A DNA stretch of 57,482 nt from CAZIHO01 sp964538875 (GTDB lineage Bacteria > Pseudomonadota > Gammaproteobacteria > Chromatiales > Chromatiaceae): assembly GCA_964538875.1 (NCBI GenBank), contig CAZIHO010000007.1, positions 1 to 57,482 on the forward strand, read 5' to 3'. A program made the position numbers and the translations under genes. Of this stretch, positions 1 through 9,384 are shown in pieces (the first letter of the stretch is position 1; every line of letters starts with the position of its first letter). Below the pieces are notes generated by a model that ran no database searches, was not told where the DNA came from, and saw only the letters and a list, made by a program, of their open reading frames with translations.

Positions 1-6
1 TTGCGT

Positions 7-39
7 CTTGAAAAATGGCCTGGATGGCCATTTTTCAAG
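7..39. terminator. Bidirectional hairpin terminator after glmS
   Basis: Perfect 14-bp inverted repeat (arms 7-20 and 26-39) with a 5-nt loop. The GC core ATGGCC/GGCCAT is flanked by A5 on one side and T5 on the other, so it can end transcription on either strand. It lies 46 bp beyond the glmS stop and fits as the end of the glmU-glmS unit. Confidence 0.8.
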
Positions 40-84
40 GTCCCCTATAGAGTCCAGCGCCGGACCACTCCAATGCCCAACCCC

Positions 85-1911
85 TTATTCCACCGTTACC
101 GACTTGGCCAAATTGCGGGGCTGATCGACATCGGTACCCTTGAGCACCGCCACGTGATAGGCGAGCAATTGGAGTGGCACGCTATACACGATGGGCGCCG
201 TGGAGGGATAAATGTCCGCCAGGGTCAGGTTCTGGTAGTGATCCAGGTCGATGCGCACTTGCTGATCGCTAAATAAAAACAACTGGCCCTCGCGGGCACG
301 AACTTCTTGGAGATTGGACAGCACCTTGTCCAGCAGGGGATCATTGGGTAAGGCGCACACCACCGGCATCTCCGCGTCCACGAGGGCCAGGGGTCCGTGT
401 TTTAGCTCGCCAGCAGGATAGGCCTCCGCGTGGATGTAGGAAATTTCCTTGAGTTTCAAGGCGCCTTCCATAGCGATGGGGAAAAAACAACCTCGTCCCA
501 GAAACAAAGCGTGTTGCTTATCGGCAAATAACTGGGCCATCTCTGCGATGGCGCTGTCCAGCGCTAATACGACTTCCACTTGCCGGGGTAAGGCATGCAT
601 CTCATTGACCAGGCGCAGTTCCAACTCCTGGCTCATGCCGTGGCGACGCGCCAAGGCCAATACCAGCAGCCGCAGGGCTGCCAACTGGGTGGTAAAAGCC
701 TTAGTGGAAGCAACCCCGATTTCCGGCCCGGCCCGGGTCATAAGGGTCACTCCAGACTCCCGGACCAAGGAACTTTCCGCCACATTGCAGATGCAGAGGC
801 TACCGAGATAGCCCATGGATTTCGCCATACGCAGCGCCGCCAGCGTATCAGCCGTTTCGCCGGACTGGGAAATGGTGACAAACAAACACTTATTCGGAAC
901 CACCAGTTTCCGATAACGAAATTCGCTGGCAACCTCCACCTGACAGGCAATGCCAAATTCTTCTAGCCAGTAGCGGGCCACCATCCCGGCGTGGTAACTG
1001 GTACCGCAGGCAACGATTTGCACGGCCTGGGTCTGGTCAAATAGGACCTTCGCCTCGGGTCCGAAACTTTCTTCCAGCAACCGTCCCCGATGGATGCGAC
1101 CTTCCAAGGTTTCCGCCAGCACCGAGGGTTGTTCGAATATCTCCTTCTGCATGAAATGGCGGTAGGGTCCCTTATCGGCGGCGGTCGCCGCCAAGTTGGA
1201 CTCATGCTCGGGACGGTTCACCCCTTGTCCGTCATGGTCCAGAATGTGGATTTCCTCCTGGCGGATCTCGGCGATATCCCCTTCCTCAAGAAAGACGAAA
1301 CGCCGGGTAACTGGTAACAGGGCAAACACATCGGACGCCACGAAATGTTCGCCGCTGCCGATGCCGACCACCAACGGGCTCCCGGCTCTGGCCACCACCA
1401 GCCGATCCGGCTGATCCGGGCAGATCACCGCCAGCGCGTAGGCGCCGACTAGGCGCTTGACCATGGCGCGGACTGCTGACAGCAAATCCGGCGTCGTGGT
1501 TTGGATTGCCGCCAGCAAATGGGCGATCACCTCGGTGTCGGTTTCCGAACTGAAGGCATAGCCCTGGGCCATCAGTTCGTCCCGTAACTCGTGGTGATTT
1601 TCGATGATCCCGTTGTGGACCACCGCAACCTGTTCACCACTCATGATCGGATGGGCGTTCCGTTCAGCCGGCATGCCGTGGGTTGCCCAGCGGGTATGGG
1701 CGATGCCGAGGTGCCCCGTTAGCGGCGCGGCGCGCAGATGCTCACGCAAGGCCGCCACCTTGCCCACCGAACGAATCCTGCGCAGCGCCCCCGCCCCAGT
1801 GCGGATGGCGATTCCGGCAGAATCGTACCCTCGGTACTCAAGGCGGGTCAGCCCTTCCATCAGGATGGGAACCACGTCACGCCCGGCGATGGCGCCTACT
1901 ATTCCACACAT
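85..1911 (-). CDS. glmS: Glutamine-fructose-6-phosphate aminotransferase (isomerizing)
   Basis: Makes glucosamine-6-phosphate from fructose-6-phosphate and glutamine, the first step towards UDP-GlcNAc for peptidoglycan and LPS. The 608-aa length is normal. The protein begins MCGIVG, so Cys2 becomes the N-terminal nucleophile of the class II glutaminase domain (about residues 2-230). Two SIS sugar-isomerase domains follow (about 285-600), with the CGTSYHAG and SQSGETADT motifs, and the C-terminus is the expected LAKSVTVE. The gene starts 39 bp after the glmU stop on the same strand and ends at a strong terminator, so glmU-glmS is probably one unit. No glmS ribozyme is visible in the short upstream gap. 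Assignment is secure. Confidence 0.98.
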   Translation of the reverse strand: MCGIVGAIAGRDVVPILMEGLTRLEYRGYDSAGIAIRTGAGALRRIRSVGKVAALREHLRAAPLTGHLGIAHTRWATHGMPAERNAHPIMSGEQVAVVHNGIIENHHELRDELMAQGYAFSSETDTEVIAHLLAAIQTTTPDLLSAVRAMVKRLVGAYALAVICPDQPDRLVVARAGSPLVVGIGSGEHFVASDVFALLPVTRRFVFLEEGDIAEIRQEEIHILDHDGQGVNRPEHESNLAATAADKGPYRHFMQKEIFEQPSVLAETLEGRIHRGRLLEESFGPEAKVLFDQTQAVQIVACGTSYHAGMVARYWLEEFGIACQVEVASEFRYRKLVVPNKCLFVTISQSGETADTLAALRMAKSMGYLGSLCICNVAESSLVRESGVTLMTRAGPEIGVASTKAFTTQLAALRLLVLALARRHGMSQELELRLVNEMHALPRQVEVVLALDSAIAEMAQLFADKQHALFLGRGCFFPIAMEGALKLKEISYIHAEAYPAGELKHGPLALVDAEMPVVCALPNDPLLDKVLSNLQEVRAREGQLFLFSDQQVRIDLDHYQNLTLADIYPSTAPIVYSVPLQLLAYHVAVLKGTDVDQPRNLAKSVTVE

Positions 1912-1950
1912 CTTGCCAATCTCCCTGGATTTAAAACCCCGACGGCCTGC

Positions 1951-3315
1951 TCAGCCTGGCTTCTTTTGGGGACGCTTCCAACCCTCCAGGAACCGCTGGG
2001 GGGACCGGGTCAAACTCAGGCAGTGCTCGGGAACGTCCCGCGTTACGACGGAACCGGCGCCTACCGTAGCGCCTGCCCCCACGCTGACTGGGGCCACCAA
2101 GGAGGTATTGGAACCGATGAAGGCGCCGGCGCCGATTTGCGTCGGATGCTTGTTGACGCCGTCATAATTGCAGGTGATGGTGCCGGCACCCACGTTGACA
2201 GCCGGACCAACCTGACAATCCCCCACGTAGCTCAGATGATTGATTTTGCTGCCGCTGGCAACCTGGGACTTTTTGAGTTCCACGAAATTGCCCACGTGGA
2301 CCGCCTCGGCCAATTGCGTATCCGGTCGAATGCGGGCAAAGGGTCCGATACGACACCCTTCACCAACCTCGGCACCCTCGATAAGACTATTGGCGTCAAT
2401 ACGGGTACCTGCGCCAATGCGGCTATCGCGAATCAAGCAATTAGGACCTACGACCACCCCGTCGCCAAGAGTTACCTCACCTTCCAGCACCACATTTACG
2501 TCCAGGGTCACGTCCCGCCCAACACTCAGCCGCCCCCGTAAATCGAACCGCAGTGGGTCCGCCAAACTCACTCCGGCCGCCATCAAGGCGTCTGCTTGCC
2601 GGCGTTGAAATAACCTTTCCAGCATCGCTAATTGAACCCGGTCGTTGACGCCCATGACTTCTTCAGAAAAACCGGGTTCCACGCTAGTAACCAGGGCACC
2701 CTCCGCCACTGCCATACCGACGATGTCGGTCAGATAATATTCTTTTTGGGAATTGGCGTTGCCGATCCGCTGGATCCATTCAGAAAGCTTGGCGTAGTCG
2801 CCGGCAAGAATTCCAGTATTCACTTCGTTGATGCGTAATTCATCGCTGTCGGCGTCCTTGTGCTCCACGATCCGAGTGATTTGGCCCTGTTCATCCCGAA
2901 CGATCCGACCATAGCCCGTAGGATCTGCTAGTTTCACCGTGAGCAAGGCCAATGGCGCATTCCCACAGGCTAATAGGGCCCTGAGGGTATCCAGCTCAAT
3001 GAGGGGTACGTCGCCGTATAAGACCAGTACTCGATCTACTTCCGGCAATTCTGCCAACGCAAGCCTGGCCGCGTGGCCAGTCCCCAGTTGTTCAGATTGT
3101 TGGACCCAAATTGGATGAAATTCGCCGAAATGATCCAGCACCTGATCGCCGCCATGCCCATAGACAACTGCGATGGATCGGGGGCTTAAATTAGATGCGG
3201 TTCCCATCACGTGTTCGAGCAGGGACTTGCCGGCCAGGGGATGCAACACCTTGGGCAGGGCAGACTGCATCCTCTTGCCCTTACCCGCCGCTAGAATGAT
3301 GATGCCTAGCTCCAC
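1951..3315 (-). CDS. glmU: Bifunctional GlcNAc-1-phosphate uridyltransferase / glucosamine-1-phosphate acetyltransferase
   Basis: Carries out the last two steps of UDP-GlcNAc synthesis in the cytoplasm: acetylation of GlcN-1-P, then uridylylation. The protein is 454 aa, the usual length. The N-terminal pyrophosphorylase domain opens with ILAAGKGKRM and a downstream PKVLHPLAG. The C-terminal half (from about residue 250) shows hexapeptide repeats of a left-handed beta-helix, including the conserved INHLSYVGD stretch with the acetyltransferase catalytic region. It precedes glmS, which supplies the upstream step of the same pathway. Gene order atp-glmU-glmS is common in gammaproteobacteria. Confidence 0.98.
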   Translation of the reverse strand: MELGIIILAAGKGKRMQSALPKVLHPLAGKSLLEHVMGTASNLSPRSIAVVYGHGGDQVLDHFGEFHPIWVQQSEQLGTGHAARLALAELPEVDRVLVLYGDVPLIELDTLRALLACGNAPLALLTVKLADPTGYGRIVRDEQGQITRIVEHKDADSDELRINEVNTGILAGDYAKLSEWIQRIGNANSQKEYYLTDIVGMAVAEGALVTSVEPGFSEEVMGVNDRVQLAMLERLFQRRQADALMAAGVSLADPLRFDLRGRLSVGRDVTLDVNVVLEGEVTLGDGVVVGPNCLIRDSRIGAGTRIDANSLIEGAEVGEGCRIGPFARIRPDTQLAEAVHVGNFVELKKSQVASGSKINHLSYVGDCQVGPAVNVGAGTITCNYDGVNKHPTQIGAGAFIGSNTSLVAPVSVGAGATVGAGSVVTRDVPEHCLSLTRSPQRFLEGWKRPQKKPG

Positions 3316-3421
3316 CTAAGAATCTCCTGGACTGGATTTTGGGTAGGCCAGTATAGGGGAGCCGCGGCAAAAGAAGGAAAGGCTTCGATTCCTGCCGACA
3401 GGACCTAGGACGAAGCGGAAC

Positions 3422-3898
3422 TCAGTGCCAGTTCGGATCCATTGCCAGGGCTTGCCGGTCCGCATCGGTGGGATTTCGCACCTCAAGAATCCTCGCCACC
3501 ACACGCAGGGTCTTGCCGGCGAATGGATGATTGGCGTCCACGGTGAGTTGCCCATCCTGAATCCGGGTGACATGAAACATGAGCATGTCTCCCGCCTCGT
3601 TTTGCATGGCCACCTCCGCACCGATCCGGCAAATCTCCGGCGGAACATTCTCAATGGCGTCGGTGAAGGTCAGGTTTGGATCATGAAACCCGAATCCTTC
3701 CTCCGGTGGCACCAGCACTTCCACCTCGTCCCCCGCTTGATGGCCGAGAACGGCCTGGTCGAGTCCCCCAATTAGGGCGCGTTCATCACCATGGACGTAG
3801 CTGACGGGCAGGTCGTTATGCTCCAGGACTTGTCCGTCCTGGTCGAAAATACGATAGGTAAGGGATACAAACTTGCCTGAACGAATGATGTCGGTCAC
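3422..3898 (-). CDS. SlyD-type FKBP peptidyl-prolyl cis-trans isomerase
   Basis: Cytoplasmic FKBP-family prolyl isomerase and chaperone. From the chosen GTG start it has 158 residues: an FKBP half with GDERALIGGLDQAVLGH and DEVEVLVPPEEGFG, and an inserted IF (chaperone) domain, as in SlyD. The C-terminus lacks the long His/Cys-rich metal tail of E. coli SlyD and ends at ALAMDPNWH, so a nickel role is not supported. The reading frame stays open upstream to a TTG at 3934, but that codon lies inside the atp terminator. The GTG at 3898 is therefore preferred; it has GGGG a few bases upstream and aligns with the SlyD N-terminus. Lies between the atp operon and glmU. Confidence 0.85.
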   Translation of the reverse strand: MTDIIRSGKFVSLTYRIFDQDGQVLEHNDLPVSYVHGDERALIGGLDQAVLGHQAGDEVEVLVPPEEGFGFHDPNLTFTDAIENVPPEICRIGAEVAMQNEAGDMLMFHVTRIQDGQLTVDANHPFAGKTLRVVARILEVRNPTDADRQALAMDPNWH

Positions 3899-3918
3899 GG
3901 GAACCCCACAACAAATAA

Positions 3919-3950
3919 GCGCCCTAGCCGCCAACAGGCGGCTAGGGCGC
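3919..3950 (-). terminator. Rho-independent terminator of the atp operon
   Basis: Perfect 14-bp GC-rich stem (3919-3932 with 3937-3950) closed by a 4-nt loop. In the minus direction it is followed by TTATTTGTTG. It begins 12 bp after the atpC stop codon, as expected for the end of the ATP synthase operon. Confidence 0.85.
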
Positions 3951-3962
3951 CCTATTCAACCA

Positions 3963-4388
3963 CTAACCGCCCTTTAGACGACGCAGACGTTCGATGGCCC
4001 GCAACTGGGCAACGGCTTCCGCGAGTTCCGCCTGGGCTTTAGCGTATTCAAATTCCGCCGCCCGGCCGGCCAAGGCATCTTCCGCCTTGCGCTTGGCCTC
4101 TAGGGCCGCCGCCTCGTCTAGGTCCCGCGCCCGGATGGCGGTATCCGCCAGGATGGTCACCATGTGCGGCTGAACTTCTAGAATTCCCCCGGACACATAG
4201 AAAGAATCCACGCGCCCATCACCCATATCCACCCGCACGTCGCCGGGCTTTAGCCGGGTAATGAGTTGGGTATGGCGGGGCGCGATGCCCACCTCACCCA
4301 TCTCCGCCGGCGCGTACACCATATAGGCTTCCCCGGAATGGATAGCCCCTTCCGCGCTGACGATATCCACTTGAATGGTCATGGCCAT
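3963..4388 (-). CDS. atpC: F1Fo ATP synthase subunit epsilon
   Basis: Epsilon subunit of the central stalk, which couples rotation and inhibits ATP hydrolysis. It has 141 aa: an N-terminal beta-sandwich (about 1-85, with VDIVSAEGAIHSGEA and the GEVGIAPRHTQL loop) and a C-terminal two-helix hairpin rich in Ala/Glu/Arg. Last gene of the atp operon, starting 17 bp after atpD and followed at once by a terminator. Length and order match the family. Confidence 0.97.
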   Translation of the reverse strand: MAMTIQVDIVSAEGAIHSGEAYMVYAPAEMGEVGIAPRHTQLITRLKPGDVRVDMGDGRVDSFYVSGGILEVQPHMVTILADTAIRARDLDEAAALEAKRKAEDALAGRAAEFEYAKAQAELAEAVAQLRAIERLRRLKGG

Positions 4389-4405
4389 AGTTATATGCCT
4401 CGCGC

Positions 4406-5782
4406 CTAAGTGCGCTCCGCCTTTGCGACCACTTCATCAATGGAACCGACCATGTAAAAGGCCTGTTCCGGAAGGTGGTCATATTCTCCGGCGACAATCG
4501 CCTTGAAGCCGGCAATCGTATCCTTGAGGGATACATATTTTCCGGGGGATCCGGTGAACACTTCCGCGACAAAGAACGGCTGTGATAGGAACCGCTGAAT
4601 CTTGCGAGCCCGCGCCACCACCAACTTGTCTTCCTCGGACAGTTCGTCCATGCCGAGAATGGCGATAATGTCCTTGAGTTCCTTGTAGCGCTGCAAGGTA
4701 CCCTGCACCGCCCGCGCTGTATCGTAGTGCTCCTGACCGATGACGTTCGGGTCCAGGATCCGGGACGTGGAGTCCAAGGGGTCCACCGCCGGGTAGATGC
4801 CCAACTCTGCGACCTGACGCGACAACACCAAGGTGGCGTCCAGGTGGGCAAAGGTGGTGGCGGGCGAGGGGTCGGTCAAGTCGTCCGCCGGCACGTAGAC
4901 GGCCTGGAAGGAAGTGATGGAGCCGGTTTTGGTGGAGGTGATGCGCTCTTGAAGGACGCCCATTTCCTCGGCCAGGGTCGGCTGATATCCCACCGCAGAC
5001 GGCATGCGGCCGAGCAGAGCGGACACCTCGGTACCGGCCAGGGTGTAACGATAGATATTGTCCACAAACAGCAACACATCGCGACCTTCATCCCGGAAAT
5101 ATTCCGCCATGGTGAGGCCGGTCAGGGCGACCCGCAGGCGGTTACCCGGAGGCTCGTTCATCTGACCATACACCAGGGCAACCTTATCCAACACGCCGCC
5201 CTGCTGCATTTCGTGGTAGAAGTCGTTCCCTTCACGAGTCCGCTCGCCAACACCAGCGAACACAGAGAAACCCGAGTGTTCCACGGCGATATTGCGGATC
5301 AACTCCATGAGGGTCACGGTCTTACCCACACCCGCGCCGCCAAACAAGCCGATCTTTCCACCCTTGGAAATCGGCATGATCAGGTCAATAACCTTGATGC
5401 CAGTTTCCAAGATCTGGGTGCTACTGGCTTGGTCTGAAAACGCCGGCGCCTTGCGGTGAATCGGCAGGCTCTGTTCCGCTCCCACCGGTCCCAACTCGTC
5501 CACTGGTTCGCCCAGGACGTTCATGATACGCCCAAGGGTCTTGGTTCCGACCGGAACCAGGATCGGGTCGCCGGTATTCTCAGCAAGCAGGCCGCGCTTG
5601 AGGCCGTCGGTGGATCCCATGGCGATGCAGCGAACGACACCGTCGCCCAGTTGCTGCTGAACCTCCAGGGTCAGTTGTGCCTCCTGGATCCTGAGGGCAC
5701 TGTGAACCTTCGGCATTTGCCCATGGGGGAACTGCACGTCCACCACCGCCCCAATGATCTCCACCACTCTACCTGCGCTCAT
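4406..5782 (-). CDS. atpD: F1Fo ATP synthase subunit beta (catalytic)
   Basis: Catalytic subunit of the F1 head; three copies alternate with alpha and make ATP from ADP and phosphate. 458 aa, typical length. The Walker A motif GGAGVGKT sits near residue 150, with the catalytic GVGERTREGND segment and the Walker B LLFVDNIYRYT after it. The DELSEED-region equivalent MDELSEEDK is intact near the C-terminus. Lies between atpG and atpC in the standard order; the 81-bp gap to atpG is the longest inside the core operon and shows no obvious terminator. Confidence 0.98.
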   Translation of the reverse strand: MSAGRVVEIIGAVVDVQFPHGQMPKVHSALRIQEAQLTLEVQQQLGDGVVRCIAMGSTDGLKRGLLAENTGDPILVPVGTKTLGRIMNVLGEPVDELGPVGAEQSLPIHRKAPAFSDQASSTQILETGIKVIDLIMPISKGGKIGLFGGAGVGKTVTLMELIRNIAVEHSGFSVFAGVGERTREGNDFYHEMQQGGVLDKVALVYGQMNEPPGNRLRVALTGLTMAEYFRDEGRDVLLFVDNIYRYTLAGTEVSALLGRMPSAVGYQPTLAEEMGVLQERITSTKTGSITSFQAVYVPADDLTDPSPATTFAHLDATLVLSRQVAELGIYPAVDPLDSTSRILDPNVIGQEHYDTARAVQGTLQRYKELKDIIAILGMDELSEEDKLVVARARKIQRFLSQPFFVAEVFTGSPGKYVSLKDTIAGFKAIVAGEYDHLPEQAFYMVGSIDEVVAKAERT

Positions 5783-5863
5783 TATCCGAATCCTCGCGAT
5801 TCAAAATCTGTAGATCGGACAAGCCCAGACAAGCAACGGGCCCGCCCCATGGCCGTATCGACG

Positions 5864-6727
5864 TTAAACAGCCGCCGCCCCACTCACAATCTCGGAGAGT
5901 TCCTGGGTAATCGCTGCCTGACGTGCCTTGTTGTAAACCAACTGGAGTTCATCAATCAGGTTACCGGCGTTATCCGACGCGGCCTTCATGGCCACCATAC
6001 GAGCCGCCTGCTCGCAGGCCCCATTCTCAACGACGGATTGATATACCAAGGACTCGATATAGCGGACGAACAGGTTATCCAGCACCGTCTTCGAATCCGG
6101 TTCGTAGATATAGTCCCAGTGATGCTTGAGGTCCGACATCACCTCGGCCTTAATAGGAACCAACTGTTCCACTATCGGTCGCTGCGTCATGGTGTTGACG
6201 AACTCGTTGTAGGCGATATAGATGGCGTCGATGGCACCCTTTTCGAATGCTTCCAACATCACCCGAACCGTGCCAATCATGTCCTCGACGTGGGGTGCGT
6301 CGCCTAAATGAGTCGCTTGCGCCAGTATTCGCCCGCCAACCCGACGGAAAAACCCAAGCGCTTTATTGCCTACAGTACAAAAGTCCGCTTCGACGCCCTG
6401 TTCCCGTTGGGCTTTGATTTCCCGCACCAGCATCCGAAACAGATTATTGTTTAGGCCTCCGCACAAGCCCCGATCCGAGGAGATGACAATATAACCCACC
6501 CGCTTCCGCTGACGCTCGGCCACCATGAAAGAATGCCGATACTCTGGACGGGAATGGAACAGATGCGCGATTACCAGATGCATCTTTTCTGCATAGGGGC
6601 GCGACGCCTGCATACGTTCCTGCGCCTTGCGCATCTTACTCGCCGCAACCATTTGCATGGCTTTGGTGATTTTTTGCGTGTTCTTTATTGAACCAATCTT
6701 GGTTCGAATCTCTTTTGCGCCCGCCAT
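5864..6727 (-). CDS. atpG: F1Fo ATP synthase subunit gamma
   Basis: Central rotor shaft of F1. 287 aa. The N-terminal helix MAGAKEIRTKIGSIKNTQKITKAMQMVAASKMRKAQ and the C-terminal helix (ARMVAMKAASDNAGNLIDELQLVYNKARQAAIT, broken here for length: see residues about 240-275) form the coiled coil seen in all gamma subunits, and the SSDRGLCGGLN core motif is present. Standard position between atpA (35 bp upstream) and atpD. Confidence 0.97.
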   Translation of the reverse strand: MAGAKEIRTKIGSIKNTQKITKAMQMVAASKMRKAQERMQASRPYAEKMHLVIAHLFHSRPEYRHSFMVAERQRKRVGYIVISSDRGLCGGLNNNLFRMLVREIKAQREQGVEADFCTVGNKALGFFRRVGGRILAQATHLGDAPHVEDMIGTVRVMLEAFEKGAIDAIYIAYNEFVNTMTQRPIVEQLVPIKAEVMSDLKHHWDYIYEPDSKTVLDNLFVRYIESLVYQSVVENGACEQAARMVAMKAASDNAGNLIDELQLVYNKARQAAITQELSEIVSGAAAV

Positions 6728-6762
6728 AGCCCGCCCCTTGCTAAACCAGAGTCAACAAGTCT

Positions 6763-8304
6763 TTACCAGGCATGACTCGCCTTAAAGGTCTTGATCGCTT
6801 CGTGCAACGCTTTTTGAATTTCATCGTTGTAATCGCCGCTCGCGTTGATCTTGTCAATCAACCCAGCACGCTCCATCTTCATGAAATTCTGCATCGCGGC
6901 TTCAAAGTCCACCACCTTCTTGGTGTCCACGTCGTCCAGATAGCCTTCGTTGACGGCAAACAGGGAAACCGCCATGTTACCGACCGACATGGGCGCGTAC
7001 TGCTTTTGTTTCATCAGTTCGGTAACCCGGGCACCCCGCTCCAGTTGCTTGCGGGTCGCCTCGTCCAGATCCGACGCAAACTGGGAGAAGGCCGCCAGTT
7101 CGCGGTACTGGGCCAACGCCAACCGAACACCACCACCTAACTTCTTGATGACCTTGGTCTGGGCGGCGCCGCCGACGCGGGACACGGACAAACCCGCGTT
7201 GATGGCGGGACGGATACCGGCATTGAACAGGTCAGTTTCCAGGAAAATCTGTCCATCGGTGATGGAAATTACGTTGGTGGGCACGAACGCAGACACGTCA
7301 CCGGCCTGGGTTTCGATGATCGGCAAGGCGGTCAAGCTACCGGTTTTACCCTTCACCGCACCACCGGTAGCATGTTCCACAAAGCCGGCATTTACCCGAG
7401 CCGCCCGTTCCAACAAGCGGGAGTGTAGATAAAACACATCGCCAGGATAGGCTTCACGGCCCGGCGGCCGCCTCAGCAACAGGGAAACCTGGCGGTAGGC
7501 CCAGGCCTGCTTGGTCAAATCGTCATAGATGATGAGGGCGTCCTCGCCCTTATCCCGGAAATATTCGCCCATGCTGCATCCCGCGTAGGGGGCGATGAAC
7601 TGCATGGCAGCCGATTCAGCCGCCGTCGCCGCCACCACAATGGTGTGGCCCATGGCGCCGTGCTCTTCTAATTTCCGCACTACGCTCGCCACCGACGAGG
7701 CCTTTTGGCCGACGGCGACGTAAATGCACTTAATCCCGGTACCCTTCTGGTTGATGATCGTATCGATCGCCAAAGCGGTCTTGCCGGTCTGACGGTCGCC
7801 GATAATCAACTCCCGCTGACCGCGGCCGATCGGCACCATGGAGTCGATGGCCTTCAAGCCGGTCTGCACCGGTTGATCGACGGATTTCCGGGAAATAACG
7901 CCCGGGGCCACCTTTTCCAGGGGAGAAGTCCCGGCTGCCTCAACCGGACCTTTGCCATCCAAAGGCGCCCCAAGGGAGTCCACCACACGCCCCAACAGGC
8001 CTTCGCCGACGGGCACTTCCAAAACCCGGCCGGTGCAGCGGACCGGATCCCCCTCAGAAATATGCTTGTATTCGCCCAGCACCACGGCGCCGACGGAGTC
8101 CCGTTCCAAATTCAGGGCCAAGCCGAAGGTGTTGTTGGGAAACTCCAGCATCTCATACGACATGGCGTCGGCGAGACCATGGATGCGGACGATACCGTCG
8201 GTGAGACTTACTACGGTACCCTCAGAGCGGGCTTCTGTCTCGACTTCGAATTTGGCGATCTTGCTTTTGATAAGCTCGCTGATTTCGGAAGGATTGAGCT
8301 GCAT
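6763..8304 (-). CDS. atpA: F1Fo ATP synthase subunit alpha
   Basis: Non-catalytic nucleotide-binding subunit of the F1 hexamer. 513 aa, the usual size. It has the N-terminal LNPSEISELIKSKI helix that contacts delta, the P-loop GDRQTGKTA near residue 170, and the arginine-finger context VGGAAQTKVIKKLGGGVRLALAQYRE near residue 375. Lies 13 bp after atpH. No unusual substitutions were noticed. Confidence 0.98.
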   Translation of the reverse strand: MQLNPSEISELIKSKIAKFEVETEARSEGTVVSLTDGIVRIHGLADAMSYEMLEFPNNTFGLALNLERDSVGAVVLGEYKHISEGDPVRCTGRVLEVPVGEGLLGRVVDSLGAPLDGKGPVEAAGTSPLEKVAPGVISRKSVDQPVQTGLKAIDSMVPIGRGQRELIIGDRQTGKTALAIDTIINQKGTGIKCIYVAVGQKASSVASVVRKLEEHGAMGHTIVVAATAAESAAMQFIAPYAGCSMGEYFRDKGEDALIIYDDLTKQAWAYRQVSLLLRRPPGREAYPGDVFYLHSRLLERAARVNAGFVEHATGGAVKGKTGSLTALPIIETQAGDVSAFVPTNVISITDGQIFLETDLFNAGIRPAINAGLSVSRVGGAAQTKVIKKLGGGVRLALAQYRELAAFSQFASDLDEATRKQLERGARVTELMKQKQYAPMSVGNMAVSLFAVNEGYLDDVDTKKVVDFEAAMQNFMKMERAGLIDKINASGDYNDEIQKALHEAIKTFKASHAW

Positions 8305-8317
8305 GATGGCTTCCCAG

Positions 8318-8857
8318 TTAAATTCTTAATTCAGCGGCCAACTTGTCCAGTTGCCCGCGCACCGAACCGTCTATAACCAAATCGCCGGCACGTATGATCA
8401 TGCCACCCAGCAACGCTGGGTCCGTCTCGGCTGCGACCTCGATCTCACGATTGAGCCGCGCCTTGAGGGCGGCGGCGATGGCGTCCCTTTGGTCGTCTTC
8501 AATCGGGAATGCCGCGACTACCCGAACCTTCAACAGACCTTGGTGTTCTCGTTTTAGCTGCTCAACCTGCAGGGCAATCTCCGGAACTAATCCGAGGCGA
8601 TCATTTTGCACCAGCAGCTTAACCAAGTTGGCCCCTTCCAACCCGAGTTGGGCGGCACCAATTTCCAACACCAGAGCCTCGACCTGCTGGGCCGATAACT
8701 TGGGACTGGAGATCAAGCCGGCAATCTCGGGGTTCCGCACCACCTGCGCGAGGAAATCCAGGATGCTAGACCACTCGTCCAGCTGCCCGGTCTCTTGGGC
8801 GCGACTGAAAATCGCCTCCGCGTAGGGCCGTGCGACGGTTGCTTGTTCTTGCGCCAT
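8318..8857 (-). CDS. atpH: F1Fo ATP synthase subunit delta
   Basis: Delta subunit of the peripheral stalk, linking the top of F1 to subunit b. 179 aa with the family start (ARPYAEAIFSRAQETGQLDEW) and the C-terminal AETDPALLGGMIIRAGDLVIDGSVRGQL motif typical of OSCP/delta. It starts 9 bp after atpF ends and leads into atpA. Identity follows from both sequence and operon position. Confidence 0.97.
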   Translation of the reverse strand: MAQEQATVARPYAEAIFSRAQETGQLDEWSSILDFLAQVVRNPEIAGLISSPKLSAQQVEALVLEIGAAQLGLEGANLVKLLVQNDRLGLVPEIALQVEQLKREHQGLLKVRVVAAFPIEDDQRDAIAAALKARLNREIEVAAETDPALLGGMIIRAGDLVIDGSVRGQLDKLAAELRI

Positions 8858-8866
8858 GGATTTGCC

Positions 8867-9337
8867 TTAGATCTGCTTGGCCACCGACTCCAGGATTTCC
8901 CGGTGCCGGATGGGGTCGATCTCCCGCTGCAAAATCTTTTCCGCCGCAGCGACAGACAGTTCTACGACACGCTCGCGCAGTTGCTCCTTGGCACGGTTCA
9001 GCTCTTGCTGGATTTCCGCTTGAGCGGCGGTCAACAAGCGCTCACCTTCCAGTTTCGCGTCTGTCTTGGCCTCGTCCAGAATTTCGGCACGCCGTTTGTT
9101 GGCCAAGTTGACGATCTCGCCCGCTTGGGCCTTGGCCTCGTGCAACAGTTCCTTGGCTTCCCGCTGGGCCAAATCCTTTTGATGATGGCCCCGTTCTGCC
9201 TCGGCTAACCCCGCAGCAATCCGCGACTTTCTAGCCTCCAAGGCAGCGATAATTGGCGTCCATACGAACTTCATGGTGAACCAGACGAATACCGCGAAGG
9301 AAATCATCTGGCCAAACAACGTCAAATTGATATTCAT
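8867..9337 (-). CDS. atpF: F1Fo ATP synthase subunit b
   Basis: Peripheral stalk subunit. 156 aa with one N-terminal membrane helix (NLTLFGQMISFAVFVWFTMKFVW) followed by a long charged helix rich in Ala, Glu, Lys and Arg (about residues 30-150) that dimerises as a coiled coil. A single b gene is present, as in non-photosynthetic bacteria, rather than a b/b' pair. Lies between atpE (47 bp) and atpH (9 bp). Confidence 0.97.
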   Translation of the reverse strand: MNINLTLFGQMISFAVFVWFTMKFVWTPIIAALEARKSRIAAGLAEAERGHHQKDLAQREAKELLHEAKAQAGEIVNLANKRRAEILDEAKTDAKLEGERLLTAAQAEIQQELNRAKEQLRERVVELSVAAAEKILQREIDPIRHREILESVAKQI

Positions 9338-9384
9338 CCCTTACCTCGACTCGGAGGGGAGGATTGGAAACAGGTGTAGATCAA

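Noticed and set aside
7..39. Same element family as 43582-43620
   Set aside because: Both share TTGAAAAAT...TTTTTCAAGG, but the first has a GC core hairpin and fits as a terminator; the centres differ.
3899..3934. TTG start extending the SlyD-like gene to 170 aa
   Set aside because: The extension lies within the atp terminator hairpin; the GTG at 3898 matches the family start.
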